Positions 26,881-35,351 of a stretch of DNA of 50,919 bases are shown piece after piece (position 1 is the first letter of the stretch; each line of letters begins with the position of its first letter). Position numbers and translations under genes: made by a program. The stretch is from NCBI GenBank assembly GCA_017525525.1, contig JAFXSQ010000064.1, positions 1-50,919 of the forward strand, in the 5' to 3' direction. The notes beneath the pieces were generated by a model, which was given only the letters and a program-made list of their open reading frames with translations, did not search any database and was not told the origin of the DNA. The DNA is from Lachnospiraceae bacterium (GTDB lineage: Bacteria > Bacillota > Clostridia > Lachnospirales > Lachnospiraceae).

Positions 26881-29553
26881 GTGAATAAAGACATTTTAAA
26901 AGAGGAGCTTGAAGCCGAGGCAAGCGGAACCATAGAGGAGAAGATAAAAGAGGAGTTCAAGCGCAAGAAGAGGCGTAAGATTAAGGCAATCCTGTTCGTG
27001 CTGCTGGGGCTTGCGGTGATAGCTGGAAGCGTGGTGGCTTACATAGTCATAAGATACACGAGCTACAACAAGTACCGGGATTATGTTAAGGATTATGCAT
27101 ACGAGGAGGGCACTGATTTCAAGGCGGCTGCGGATGCTCACGCGGATGTCGAGGGCATGTCCTTGGTTGCCGAGAATGACAACCTGAAGCTCTACGCGGA
27201 CCTTGAGACTGCATATGTGGCAATCTACGACAAGCGTACAGGACAGGTTACATGCTCGAATCCGGCAGATCTTGAGACCGATCCTCTGGCAAATGAGTCC
27301 AACAAGAATTATATGAGAAGTCAGCTCCTGGTTGACTACTATACACCGTCAAGAGTTGAGTCCACTTTCGACTCTTACACCTACTGCACCTCGCGTGAGG
27401 GACAGCTTGAGGCCGAGAGCATAAAGGACGGAATAAGGTTCAAATATACTTTGGGAGACCTGACGGCATCGACCGGTATAGTTCCCGAATATATGAGTCA
27501 GGCGACCTTGGATGAGGTTACATCCAAGATGGAAAGCGCCGATGCCGAGTTCTTCAAAAAGAAGTACAAGGAAAGCAGTGTGGCGGAGGATTACTTGGAG
27601 CTTCTTCCCGCGGCAAAGAACGGCGCCTCAACCATGAGAAAGATGAACAAGTACCTTGAGGAGATAGGCTTCACGGTGGAGGACTACGAAACCGAGATGA
27701 TGAACTCGGGCGTAGAGGGCGCGGTTCCGATATCCTTTACCATACCTCTTGAGTACAGGCTTCTTGCAGACAGCATAGAGGTTTCGGTTCCTGTTAAGGG
27801 AATTACGGAAAACGGCGGTGGAGCCGTTCACAGACTTCAGATATTAAACTTCTTCGGAGCGGCAAGCGATAAGGAAGAGGGCTATATGCTCGTGCCGAAC
27901 GGTTCGGGCTCGATAATAAACTTCAACAACGGCAAGGCGCAGATAACATCCGGCAACGACTACTCCGAGTTCGTGTACGGCATAGATCCGCTCTCGGCGG
28001 AGTACACCGTCAAGGAGAAGACCGAGAATGTCAAGCTGGCGCTCTTCGGTATATTCAGACCGGAGGAGAGCATACTTGCAACCATAGAGGACGGAGCTTC
28101 ACTCGCCAACATTACGGCAAATGTATCGGGTGAGGTAAACAGCTACAACAATGTATTCCCGATCTTTGTTTTAAGAGGAAGCGACAAGCTTTCAATGTTC
28201 GGTACAACGGGCAGTGAGGGCGAGCTTCCGGTAGTTGAGAAGACGGCTTACGATTCAAACCTGTGTGTAAGGTACACCTTCCTTCCGCAGGATAAGGCAG
28301 GCTATTCAGGCGCGGCAAGCTACTACCGAGAGAGACTGATCTCGGAGGGAAAGCTTAAGGCTGCGGACGGAAGCACCGGAGACATAAAGTTCTACTATGA
28401 TGTCTTAGGCGGAGTAGAGGAGACGAAGTATTTCCTCGGAACCCAGTACAGAGGCCTTATGGCTATGACCACCTTCAATGAGGCGGGGGATATAGCGAGA
28501 GATCTGAAGGAAAACGGCATATCAAATCAGGTTATGAATTATCAGGGCTGGACTAAGGGCGGTTATTACCATGATGCTCTTTCGAAGATAAAGGTACCCG
28601 CAAAGCTCGGAGGAAAGAAGGGACTGGAGAATCTTAACAGCACAGTAGCGGGTCTCGGAGGAACACTCTATGCGGATGTGGCCTTCCAGAAGGTGAGCGC
28701 GGTCGCCTCGAAGTATTCATTTACCAATGAAACCTCGCGTTACTACGGAACCGGTTACCTTGCTGAGTTCGGACTTGTCAATCCTTCGACCTTAAGACAG
28801 ACCTCGGGCCTCTCTTACGAAGAGAACATCTTCTACCTTGTGTCACCAAAGTTCTTGGTCAGGTATGCGGAGAAGTTCGCAAACAAGGTTGAAGGCATAA
28901 GTTTAAGCGGCATTTCCTTAAGAGACTTGGGAGATGAGCTTCATTCGGACAAGAGAAGAACGAATATTATCAACCGTGAGCAGGCTCTCGATGTGGTTGA
29001 AGCGGAGCTTGAGAAGCTTCAGGGCACAGGAAAGAAGCTCATGGTATCGGACGGAAACGATTACAGCTTTGCTTACGCAAGCGACATAATCAACGCTCCC
29101 ATTGAGGGAAATGAGTATTACATAATCGACTGTGAGGTTCCCTTCTATGAGATGCTGATACACGGGTGCATAGATTACTCAGGTTCAGTGATCAACTTAG
29201 GAGATACCACAGACTTGAACGATACAGCCTTAAAGCTTATAAGCGTCGGCGCAAGCCCGCATTTCATGTTCTCCTGGGAGAATGCAAACAAGCTTAAAGA
29301 CACGGGTATCAACAGATTTTACTCCACCACCTACTCAACCTGGAAGGACAGGGCGGTAAGCCTTTACAAGCAAGTGAGTGAACCGCTCTCTAAGGTAAGG
29401 GGAGCATACATGACAGATTACAAAGAGCTTCAAGAGGGAGTTACGGTGACTTCCTACAGCAACGGCGTAAGGATATATGTGAACAGAAGCGATGAGACTT
29501 ACGCGGCTGACGGAATCAGCATAGCGCCGGGCAGCTATGAGATAGGAGAGTGA
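26881..29553 (+). CDS. DUF5696-like membrane-anchored extracellular protein (890 aa), possible glycosidase fold
   Basis: GTG 26881 follows AGGAGGG by 6 bases. The N-terminus is a charged cytoplasmic helix, then a transmembrane segment (about 38-60), so the rest faces outward. The large ectodomain starts with a beta-rich region (about 70-450). A middle alpha/beta region (about 470-800) with 'GISNQVMNYQGWTKGGYYHD', 'GTLYADVAFQKV' and 'LMVSDGNDYSFAYAS' reads like a (beta/alpha)8 barrel. A final beta module ends 'VYVNRSDETYAADGISIAPG', a pattern seen at the end of several glycosidase families. I recall this family as DUF5696, usually beside Yip1-like and sugar-permease genes. Catalytic residues are not identified, and the enzyme role is inference. 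Confidence 0.7.
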   Translation: MNKDILKEELEAEASGTIEEKIKEEFKRKKRRKIKAILFVLLGLAVIAGSVVAYIVIRYTSYNKYRDYVKDYAYEEGTDFKAAADAHADVEGMSLVAENDNLKLYADLETAYVAIYDKRTGQVTCSNPADLETDPLANESNKNYMRSQLLVDYYTPSRVESTFDSYTYCTSREGQLEAESIKDGIRFKYTLGDLTASTGIVPEYMSQATLDEVTSKMESADAEFFKKKYKESSVAEDYLELLPAAKNGASTMRKMNKYLEEIGFTVEDYETEMMNSGVEGAVPISFTIPLEYRLLADSIEVSVPVKGITENGGGAVHRLQILNFFGAASDKEEGYMLVPNGSGSIINFNNGKAQITSGNDYSEFVYGIDPLSAEYTVKEKTENVKLALFGIFRPEESILATIEDGASLANITANVSGEVNSYNNVFPIFVLRGSDKLSMFGTTGSEGELPVVEKTAYDSNLCVRYTFLPQDKAGYSGAASYYRERLISEGKLKAADGSTGDIKFYYDVLGGVEETKYFLGTQYRGLMAMTTFNEAGDIARDLKENGISNQVMNYQGWTKGGYYHDALSKIKVPAKLGGKKGLENLNSTVAGLGGTLYADVAFQKVSAVASKYSFTNETSRYYGTGYLAEFGLVNPSTLRQTSGLSYEENIFYLVSPKFLVRYAEKFANKVEGISLSGISLRDLGDELHSDKRRTNIINREQALDVVEAELEKLQGTGKKLMVSDGNDYSFAYASDIINAPIEGNEYYIIDCEVPFYEMLIHGCIDYSGSVINLGDTTDLNDTALKLISVGASPHFMFSWENANKLKDTGINRFYSTTYSTWKDRAVSLYKQVSEPLSKVRGAYMTDYKELQEGVTVTSYSNGVRIYVNRSDETYAADGISIAPGSYEIGE

Positions 29554-29555
29554 GC

Positions 29556-30473
29556 ATGAAGAAGAAGAAAAAGCTGACGCTTATTCAGAAGCGCGCCATA
29601 ACCGGATTCCTGTTCATACTCCCGTGGCTTATAGGCTTCCTGTGGTTTTATGCAAAGAGTATTATCATGACCACACAGTTCTCGCTCTCGGAGCTGACTG
29701 TAAAGCCCGGAGGCGGATATACGCTGAAGTTTGTGGGACTTGAAAACTTCAGGTTTGCCTTTAGGGGGCACGGAACCTTTAAACAGATACTGACCACCTC
29801 GGTGGGGGATATGCTCATAGATGTACCGCTTATAACCTTCTTCTCACTGTTCATGGCTCTGCTTTTGAACAAGAAGTTCAAGGGGCGCACGCTTATAAGA
29901 GCGATATTCTTCCTTCCGGTAATCTTAAACTCCGAGGCCATAAGATCGGCTATGGAGATGTCGAGATCACTCCTTGCGGGCGGTGTTGCCTCAGCAAGCG
30001 CAGAGCTCGTGGAGGCTGCAGGCTCGGGCGGTGTCTCGGTTGAGTATTACATTCAGATGTTCACGAACCTCGGACTTCCGATGGGACTTATCGAGTACAT
30101 AATGGGAGCGGTAAGCAGGATAAGTGAGATAATCAACGCTTCGGGCGTGCAGATAATCATCTTTATCGCAGCGCTGCAGTCCATACCCGGATCCATGTAC
30201 GAGGTTGCAAAGATTGAGGGCGCAACAGGCTATGAGACCTTCTGGAAGGTAACCTTCCCTATGGTTATGCCCCATATCATAACGGTTGTGGTTTATACCG
30301 TGGTTGACAGCTTCGTCGATTCGCAGGTTGTAAACCTTGCTTACGAAACGGCCTTCGATCAGAAGAACTACGGACTCAGCTCCACATTTTCGCTTGTATC
30401 CACCGTCGTGACCTGCGCGATATTGCTAGTCGTCTGCCGGTTCATACAAAAGCGAACGTTCTACTATAACTAA
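29556..30473 (+). CDS. Sugar ABC transporter permease, second pair, first member
   Basis: ATG 29556 is preferred over GTG 29550 because AGGAG (29544-29548) is 7 bases upstream of ATG and would overlap the GTG. The preceding gene's stop overlaps this region, so translation is coupled. The 305-aa product has a short basic N-terminus, six membrane helices and the EAA loop 'EVAKIEGATGYETFWKVTFP'. Between helices there is a Ser/Ala/Gly-rich periplasm-side stretch (about residues 138-160). The type resembles LplB/UgpA permeases for complex oligosaccharides. It forms a channel with the permease at 30574 and is probably served by the lipoprotein binding protein at 33757. Confidence 0.88.
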   Translation: MKKKKKLTLIQKRAITGFLFILPWLIGFLWFYAKSIIMTTQFSLSELTVKPGGGYTLKFVGLENFRFAFRGHGTFKQILTTSVGDMLIDVPLITFFSLFMALLLNKKFKGRTLIRAIFFLPVILNSEAIRSAMEMSRSLLAGGVASASAELVEAAGSGGVSVEYYIQMFTNLGLPMGLIEYIMGAVSRISEIINASGVQIIIFIAALQSIPGSMYEVAKIEGATGYETFWKVTFPMVMPHIITVVVYTVVDSFVDSQVVNLAYETAFDQKNYGLSSTFSLVSTVVTCAILLVVCRFIQKRTFYYN

Positions 30474-30485
30474 GGAGGTGCACAA

Positions 30486-30584
30486 ATGACGAAGTTATTT
30501 CTTGCATGTGCACCGACGTTTTGGCAGGATTTGCTTGCAAATCGTGCCGTTACCTTAGAAGGAGGTGTGACAAATGAGCGCTGA
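30486..30584 (+). CDS. Possible 32-aa leader peptide between two permease genes
   Basis: ATG 30486 is preceded by a very strong AAGGAGGTG (30472-30480). The frame runs 32 codons (MTKLFLACAPTFWQDLLANR...) and stops at 30582-30584, overlapping the next permease start at 30574 by 11 bases. Its start context (AAGGAGGTGCACAAATGA) closely resembles that of the next gene (AAGGAGGTGTGACAAATGA), so the segment may be a partial duplication of the permease start region. It could couple translation of the two permeases. Whether the peptide has a function is unknown. Confidence 0.4.
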   Translation: MTKLFLACAPTFWQDLLANRAVTLEGGVTNER

Positions 30585-31587
30585 GAATACGGTCGATACC
30601 GTACCGGTCATTAAGCCGGAAGAAAAACAGCCGAAGAAAAGCTTCAAGATGAATGTCAATACGAAGAGCAAGATAGTCACAACCTCCAAGACTGTCGTGA
30701 TGACACTTTTCAGGTGGATAGTGCTAATCGGCGTGGCCTATGTTATAATAGGCCCTGTACTCGGTATCATATCAAGGTCCTTCTTCTCGGACTCGGACAG
30801 CAGCAACTCGCTGGTCTACATGATACCGCAGAACCCAACCACCGAGCGCTACGAGGTTGCGTCAAGGACATTAAGCTATATGTCGACCATGCTCAAATCG
30901 GTCGGCTACGCCGTAAGCCTCATGCTTATTCAGGTGCTTATGTGTTCCATGGCGGGCTATGGCTTTGCGAGGTTTGACTTCCCACTTAAGAAGCTGCTCT
31001 TTGCCTTCGTGGTGCTTATGATAGTTCTGCCGACGCACACCATCATGCTTCCGTTGTATATGACCTTCTCGAATTTCGATATCTTCGGGATCATAACGGC
31101 GATACACGGTGAACCGCTGAATCTGATGGCGACGCCGATACCGGTCTACATCCTGACGGCGCTTGCCTGCGGCTTGAGGTCGGGATTGTACATCTACATA
31201 TTCAACCAGTTCTTCAGGGGACTGCCTAAGGAGATAGAAGAGGCGGCCTTTGTGGACGGAGCGGGAACCTGGTATACATATTTCAGGATTATGCTCAGAA
31301 ATGCCATGCCGGCTGCGATAACGGTAGCGATATTCTCGCTGGTATGGCAGTACAACGATACATTTTACGCAAGACTTTTCCATGTGAGCGACAAGATGCT
31401 TATAAGCATGAGAATTACGGGTCTGCAGGCGACGATAGCAAATGTCTACCGTATTAACAGCCCGAAGATCTTAGAGCTGTACATGGATGCGGGCATAGTA
31501 CTCCTGATGCTCCCGATAGTGCTTATCTATGTAGTGCTCCAGAAGCAGTTCATAGAGGGCGTGGAAAGATCGGGTATTGTAGGCTAA
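30574..31587 (+). CDS. Sugar ABC transporter permease, second pair, second member (LplC/YtcP type)
   Basis: ATG 30574 lies behind AAGGAGGTG (30559-30567). The 337-aa product has a roughly 48-residue cytoplasmic N-terminus, six membrane helices and the EAA-type loop 'EEAAFVDGAGTWYTYFRIML'. A second hydrophilic insertion ('FFSDSDSSNSLVYMIPQNPT') between helices 1 and 2 is typical of this permease subtype. It pairs with the 29556 permease. A hairpin-rich gap separates it from the next lipoprotein gene, so expression may step down there. Confidence 0.9.
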   Translation: MSAENTVDTVPVIKPEEKQPKKSFKMNVNTKSKIVTTSKTVVMTLFRWIVLIGVAYVIIGPVLGIISRSFFSDSDSSNSLVYMIPQNPTTERYEVASRTLSYMSTMLKSVGYAVSLMLIQVLMCSMAGYGFARFDFPLKKLLFAFVVLMIVLPTHTIMLPLYMTFSNFDIFGIITAIHGEPLNLMATPIPVYILTALACGLRSGLYIYIFNQFFRGLPKEIEEAAFVDGAGTWYTYFRIMLRNAMPAAITVAIFSLVWQYNDTFYARLFHVSDKMLISMRITGLQATIANVYRINSPKILELYMDAGIVLLMLPIVLIYVVLQKQFIEGVERSGIVG

Positions 31588-31591
31588 GCAA

Positions 31592-31733
31592 AGTGAAAAG
31601 GAAGCGGCCGCGAAGCGGACATTTACTTTTCACTGCGGCCTTACGAGCAAGCAGTCCGCGCAGCAGACAGTAGAGCAGCAAAGCTGCGTGCTTGCGAGGG
31701 TACGGATACGGTTTAACCACTTCGGTGATTAAA
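31592..31733. repeat. Hairpin-rich intergenic element within the importer operon
   Basis: AGTGAAAAG (31592-31600) pairs with CTTTTCACT (31626-31634) around an inner CCGC-GAA-GCGG hairpin (31608-31618). More GC-rich half-repeats built on 'GAGCAAGCAG', 'GCAGCAAAGCTGC' and 'TGCTTGCGAG' follow. A final hairpin TTTAACCAC-TTCG-GTGATTAAA (31712-31733) has a C(UUCG)G tetraloop and is followed by A-rich sequence, not a T-run. It may stabilise or process mRNA ahead of the abundantly needed lipoproteins. No gene is visible here. Confidence 0.6.
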
Positions 31734-31770
31734 TAAAAAAAACACTCTAAAAAAGGGAGGGCTTACAAAA

Positions 31771-33660
31771 GTGAAGAAAAAGAAAGCACAAATTGCATCA
31801 CTGCTACTGGCATCGGCCATGGCCTTTTCGCTTACCGGATGCGGCGGCAGTGACAGCAAGGAGACAACTACCGCAGCAACAACGGCAGCGGCAGCAGAGA
31901 CAACAACAGAGGCAGCAGCAACAGATGAGGCAACAACAGAGGCTCCTGCTCCGGCAGCGGCAAGCATTGATTTTGAGGATGGCAATTTCGCATTCATAAA
32001 GGGTGCGGCAGGAACAGAGGTCTCACTCGCAGACTTCAACGGATCCAAGGCAGTAAAGGTTGTAAATGCAGATGTTAAGGCAGCCTTCGGCTTAAATGTA
32101 TCGCAGGTTCTCGGCTCCGATACTGACAAGGTTGCAACCATCACCATTGATATGGGTATCGTAAATCCCGACGGCAAGTTCCAGGCTGTCAGCGGAAAGA
32201 TGTACTCCTACACAGGCGAGAAGCTTGAGGAGGTTCAGGGCGATGCATGGTCGGTTTACACCGAGAGCGCTAACCCAAAGACAGCTAAGTTCGATGTAAG
32301 CGGCGCAGGCTTCATCCCCGGCATGGATAACTACTTTATCATCCAGAAGGAGACAGATAACGGTGTTACCAAGGGCGAGGCAGCAGCAGAGATCTACATC
32401 GACAACATTTCATTCCTTGATGCAGAGGGCAATGTACTCGTTGCAAACTCGGCAGCAGACTTCGGTTCACCGGCTAACTTCGGTTCGGCAGGCGTTGACA
32501 GAGGAAACCTGTTCGGTATCATCAAGCCTCTTGCGGTAGATGCAGCACCTAAGGGTGACGCATGGGCACAGGACGGCTTTGATATGTCGGAAGACTTTAT
32601 CGCAGCGCTTGTTCCGGGCTCGGTTGTAGAGATCAACTACAAGTCAGAGACAGGACATATGTGGATAGTAATGCCTGATTCAGAGGCAGGCTGGATGAGA
32701 GTCGGCGTAGGTGACTGCGACGGTTCGGGCCAGCAGTATGCATACACCAACAATGCAGGTAACACTGCACAGATCACTTACGAGCAGATCGCAGCGGTTT
32801 GCGGTGATGATGTAAGCAAGTGGGGCGCAAGGATGCAGTTTGAGTCTGACGGTGCATGGGAGGTAACCTCGGTATGTGTCGGAACAGCAGCTCCTAACTA
32901 TGTAATAGAGAAGGGTGCCGTGGATCTCGGTGCGGCAGTTAAGGCTGATGCGTGGGCGCAGGATGGTGTTGAGCTTTCGGAGGAGGCAAAGGCAGCACTT
33001 GTTCCGGGATCTGTAGTAGAGATAAGCTACAAGTCAGATACAGGACATATGTGGATAGTAATGCCTGATGCAGAGGCAGGCTGGATGAGAGTCGGCGTAG
33101 GCGACTGGGACGGTTCAGGTCAGGGTTATATAACAAACGACGGCTCTAAGGCTTACGTACCTTATGAGGTTCTTGCTGAAATCCTCGGTGAGGATGTAAG
33201 CAAGTGGGGTGCAAGGATGCAGTTCGAGTCCGACAGCCCATGGGAGGTTACCGGCGCAAGGATCGGTACTGCCGGACTGATCACTCCTAACAACAGCCAG
33301 CTTGACCTTGGCGCAGCTGTAAAGGCTGATGCATGGGCACAGGACGGCGTAGAGCTTTCGGACGACGCTATCGCAGCACTTGTTCCGGGTTCGGTTATCA
33401 ACGCAAGCTACAAGTCAGACAGCGGAGAGCTTTGGCTCGTATTCCCGGATGCAGAAAAGGGCTGGACAAGAGTCGGTGTAGGCGACTATGACGGTTCAGG
33501 TCAGGGCTATGCAGCATGCACAGGAACATCAATGCAGGTAACTTACGAAGAGATCGCTGAAATACTCGGTGACGACACGTCCAAGTGGGGCAAGAGAGTT
33601 CAGTTCGAGGCTTCTTCTCCGTGGGAGGTTACAAGCGCAAGCATTGGTACTGTAAAGTAA
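31771..33660 (+). CDS. Lipoprotein with N-terminal CBM-like domain and three tandem ~115-residue repeats
   Basis: GTG 31771 follows GGGAGG by 10 bases. The signal peptide ends in lipobox LTGC (Cys about 23), then comes a Thr/Ala/Glu linker (to about 67). A beta-sandwich domain (about 68-225) opens with 'IDFEDGNFAF' and closes with 'EIYIDNISFLDAEG', as in carbohydrate-binding jelly rolls. Three tandem repeats (about 252-372, 388-498 and 514-629) each carry 'ADAWAQDG', 'AALVPGSV', 'W.V.PD.E.GW.RVGVGD.DGSGQ' and 'W...Q FE...PWEVTSA'-like motifs with many Trp/Asp. I do not know the repeat family; ligand binding, perhaps glycan, is inferred. It sits upstream of the binding-protein gene, so it probably helps capture substrate at the cell surface. 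Confidence 0.75.
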   Translation: MKKKKAQIASLLLASAMAFSLTGCGGSDSKETTTAATTAAAAETTTEAAATDEATTEAPAPAAASIDFEDGNFAFIKGAAGTEVSLADFNGSKAVKVVNADVKAAFGLNVSQVLGSDTDKVATITIDMGIVNPDGKFQAVSGKMYSYTGEKLEEVQGDAWSVYTESANPKTAKFDVSGAGFIPGMDNYFIIQKETDNGVTKGEAAAEIYIDNISFLDAEGNVLVANSAADFGSPANFGSAGVDRGNLFGIIKPLAVDAAPKGDAWAQDGFDMSEDFIAALVPGSVVEINYKSETGHMWIVMPDSEAGWMRVGVGDCDGSGQQYAYTNNAGNTAQITYEQIAAVCGDDVSKWGARMQFESDGAWEVTSVCVGTAAPNYVIEKGAVDLGAAVKADAWAQDGVELSEEAKAALVPGSVVEISYKSDTGHMWIVMPDAEAGWMRVGVGDWDGSGQGYITNDGSKAYVPYEVLAEILGEDVSKWGARMQFESDSPWEVTGARIGTAGLITPNNSQLDLGAAVKADAWAQDGVELSDDAIAALVPGSVINASYKSDSGELWLVFPDAEKGWTRVGVGDYDGSGQGYAACTGTSMQVTYEEIAEILGDDTSKWGKRVQFEASSPWEVTSASIGTVK

Positions 33661-33671
33661 GAAACATAAGT

Positions 33672-33715
33672 GTCATTCTGAGCGAAGCGAAGAATCTTTA
33701 CTTCGCTCGGAATGC
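33672..33715. repeat. Interspersed inverted-repeat element (GTCATTCTGAG family), copy 2
   Basis: It begins GTCATTCTGAGCGAAG (33672-33687), nearly the same as copy 1. The arm ATTCTGAGCGAAG pairs with CTTCGCTCGGAAT (33701-33713) with a single G-U. This is a shorter version of the element at 18565, again placed between two genes of the same locus. Confidence 0.8.
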
Positions 33716-33756
33716 AACCATGAATTATACAATTATTACAGGAGGAAACAAACAAA

Positions 33757-35238
33757 ATGAAGAAATTTAAGAAGGCGGTTGCGCTTACACTCTGCGCGGC
33801 AATGCTTACAGGCCTTTGCGCATGCGGAGGAGACTCAAAATCAACTACTACGGCAGCAGGCGGCAATGACACTACAGCCGCAGCAAGCGGAGAAACCACT
33901 GAGGGCGGCGCTGATACAACGGCTCCTTCAGGCGGCGGAAAATACGCATCTGTAAATGATGTTCCGGCTGCCGCAGAGACAAGGACCATAAAGATCGGTA
34001 CATGGTATGATCACTTTTATGATTCAACCATGAGCGGAATCGATGTAAACCCGAACGTAACCGATCCCGAGCGTGATCAGAAGATGTTTGATAACTTAAA
34101 AGAGGTAGAGCAAAAGTATAATGTAAAGATCGAGTTCGTGAACCTTACATGGGACGGTATCCAGGAGTCAATCAATACATCTATACTTGCAGGAAAGCCT
34201 GACTGCGATATCTATGAGGCAGACGTAACATTTGCGGTCCCCGCAGTTGCAAACGGCTATGTTCAGAAGCTTGATGATGTGATCCCGGCTGACGCAAACT
34301 TGCTTAACGGCCAGGAGATATTCGCAAAGGCTGACGCGGGACTTGAGGGTAATTACCTCTTCCTCTCTAACAGCGGTGAGACACAGGTTGCAGGTACATA
34401 TATGCTTGCATTCAACACCAAGATGCTCAAGGATGCCGGACTCGAGGATCCGAACGTACTCTTCGAGAAGGGTGAGTGGACCTGGGACAAGTACAGAGAG
34501 TATCTTCAGAAGCTCACACAGGATACCAACGGTGACGGTGTGACAGATGTATACGGTTATGATTCAAGACCTGACTTCCTCGTAGACCTTCTTCTTATGA
34601 GCAACGGAACTACTATCGCCGGCGGCGCTACAGAGAACCTATCAAGCAAGGAAGTAGGCGAGTGCCTTGACTTTATTAACACAATGTACAACGTAGACAA
34701 GACAGCAAGACCTTGGGTTGCGGCAGATGATTCCTACGATGACCACACCTATTCATACTTCGACGGCAAGTGTGCATCATGGATCACAGCAGCATGGATC
34801 TCAGCTACCAACAACAAGAACGATGCTGCAGAGCTCGGTGCAGACTTCGAGACATGGGTACCGTTCCCGATCGGACCTTCGGGAAATGCAGAGACCAACG
34901 GACGTAAGAAGACCTCTTCAGGTAATGTATGGTTCATACCTACAGGCGTTGAGGATCCTGCATTCGTATACACAGTATTCGAGGCATGGCAGAACTGGTA
35001 CAAGAATGATTATGCTTACCGTGATGCCGACATGACCTGGTGGGAGGATGCAGCCTGCAACGAGGCTAACTACAAGGTTATGGAGTGGACAGGTGAGGCC
35101 GGTAACTTCGACCTTTGGAACGCACTCGGTGTTGACTACCAGTGGCCAGCACTCATGATGGGTGAGAAGACTCCTGCACAGATCCAGGAGGAGGGCAAGC
35201 AGCTCTTACAGACAGCGCTTGACCAGATGTATAAATAA
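33757..35238 (+). CDS. Family 1 extracellular solute-binding lipoprotein of the sugar ABC importer
   Basis: AGGAGG (33741-33746) precedes ATG 33757. The signal peptide ends with lipobox 'LCACGG' (Cys about 25), followed by a Thr/Gly/Ala linker. The mature 440-residue domain shows the family 1 binding-protein pattern: an early 'TIKIGTWYD' strand, 'ILAGKPDCDIYEADVTFAVP', 'DTNGDGVTDVYGYDSRPDF' (a Ca-binding-like DxNxDG stretch), and a late Trp-rich part 'WQNWYKND...DMTWWEDA'. It captures oligosaccharide for the permeases at 29556 and 30574. Manno-oligosaccharides are inferred from the surrounding GH26, GH130 and GH36 genes. A strong terminator follows, so this may be the most abundant transcript end. 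Confidence 0.9.
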   Translation: MKKFKKAVALTLCAAMLTGLCACGGDSKSTTTAAGGNDTTAAASGETTEGGADTTAPSGGGKYASVNDVPAAAETRTIKIGTWYDHFYDSTMSGIDVNPNVTDPERDQKMFDNLKEVEQKYNVKIEFVNLTWDGIQESINTSILAGKPDCDIYEADVTFAVPAVANGYVQKLDDVIPADANLLNGQEIFAKADAGLEGNYLFLSNSGETQVAGTYMLAFNTKMLKDAGLEDPNVLFEKGEWTWDKYREYLQKLTQDTNGDGVTDVYGYDSRPDFLVDLLLMSNGTTIAGGATENLSSKEVGECLDFINTMYNVDKTARPWVAADDSYDDHTYSYFDGKCASWITAAWISATNNKNDAAELGADFETWVPFPIGPSGNAETNGRKKTSSGNVWFIPTGVEDPAFVYTVFEAWQNWYKNDYAYRDADMTWWEDAACNEANYKVMEWTGEAGNFDLWNALGVDYQWPALMMGEKTPAQIQEEGKQLLQTALDQMYK

Positions 35239-35282
35239 CATAGTTTTTAAGTACTAAACAGTCAGAAAAAAGACTATTTTCA

Positions 35283-35314
35283 GCCTGCACTGCCTGGCGG
35301 TGCAGGCTTTTTTT
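35283..35314 (+). terminator. Rho-independent terminator after the binding-protein gene
   Basis: GCCTGCAC (35283-35290) / GTGCAGGC (35300-35307) followed by seven T. Read-through to the YesL gene 38 bases on is possible. Confidence 0.9.
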
Positions 35315-35351
35315 ACCAAAAAATCGGAAAAAGTAACGGAGCGTAAGGTTT

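Noticed and set aside
31712-31740. TTCG-loop hairpin as a terminator before the triple-repeat lipoprotein gene
   Set aside because: It is followed by A residues, not T, on the transcribed strand, and no gene on the opposite strand would use it.
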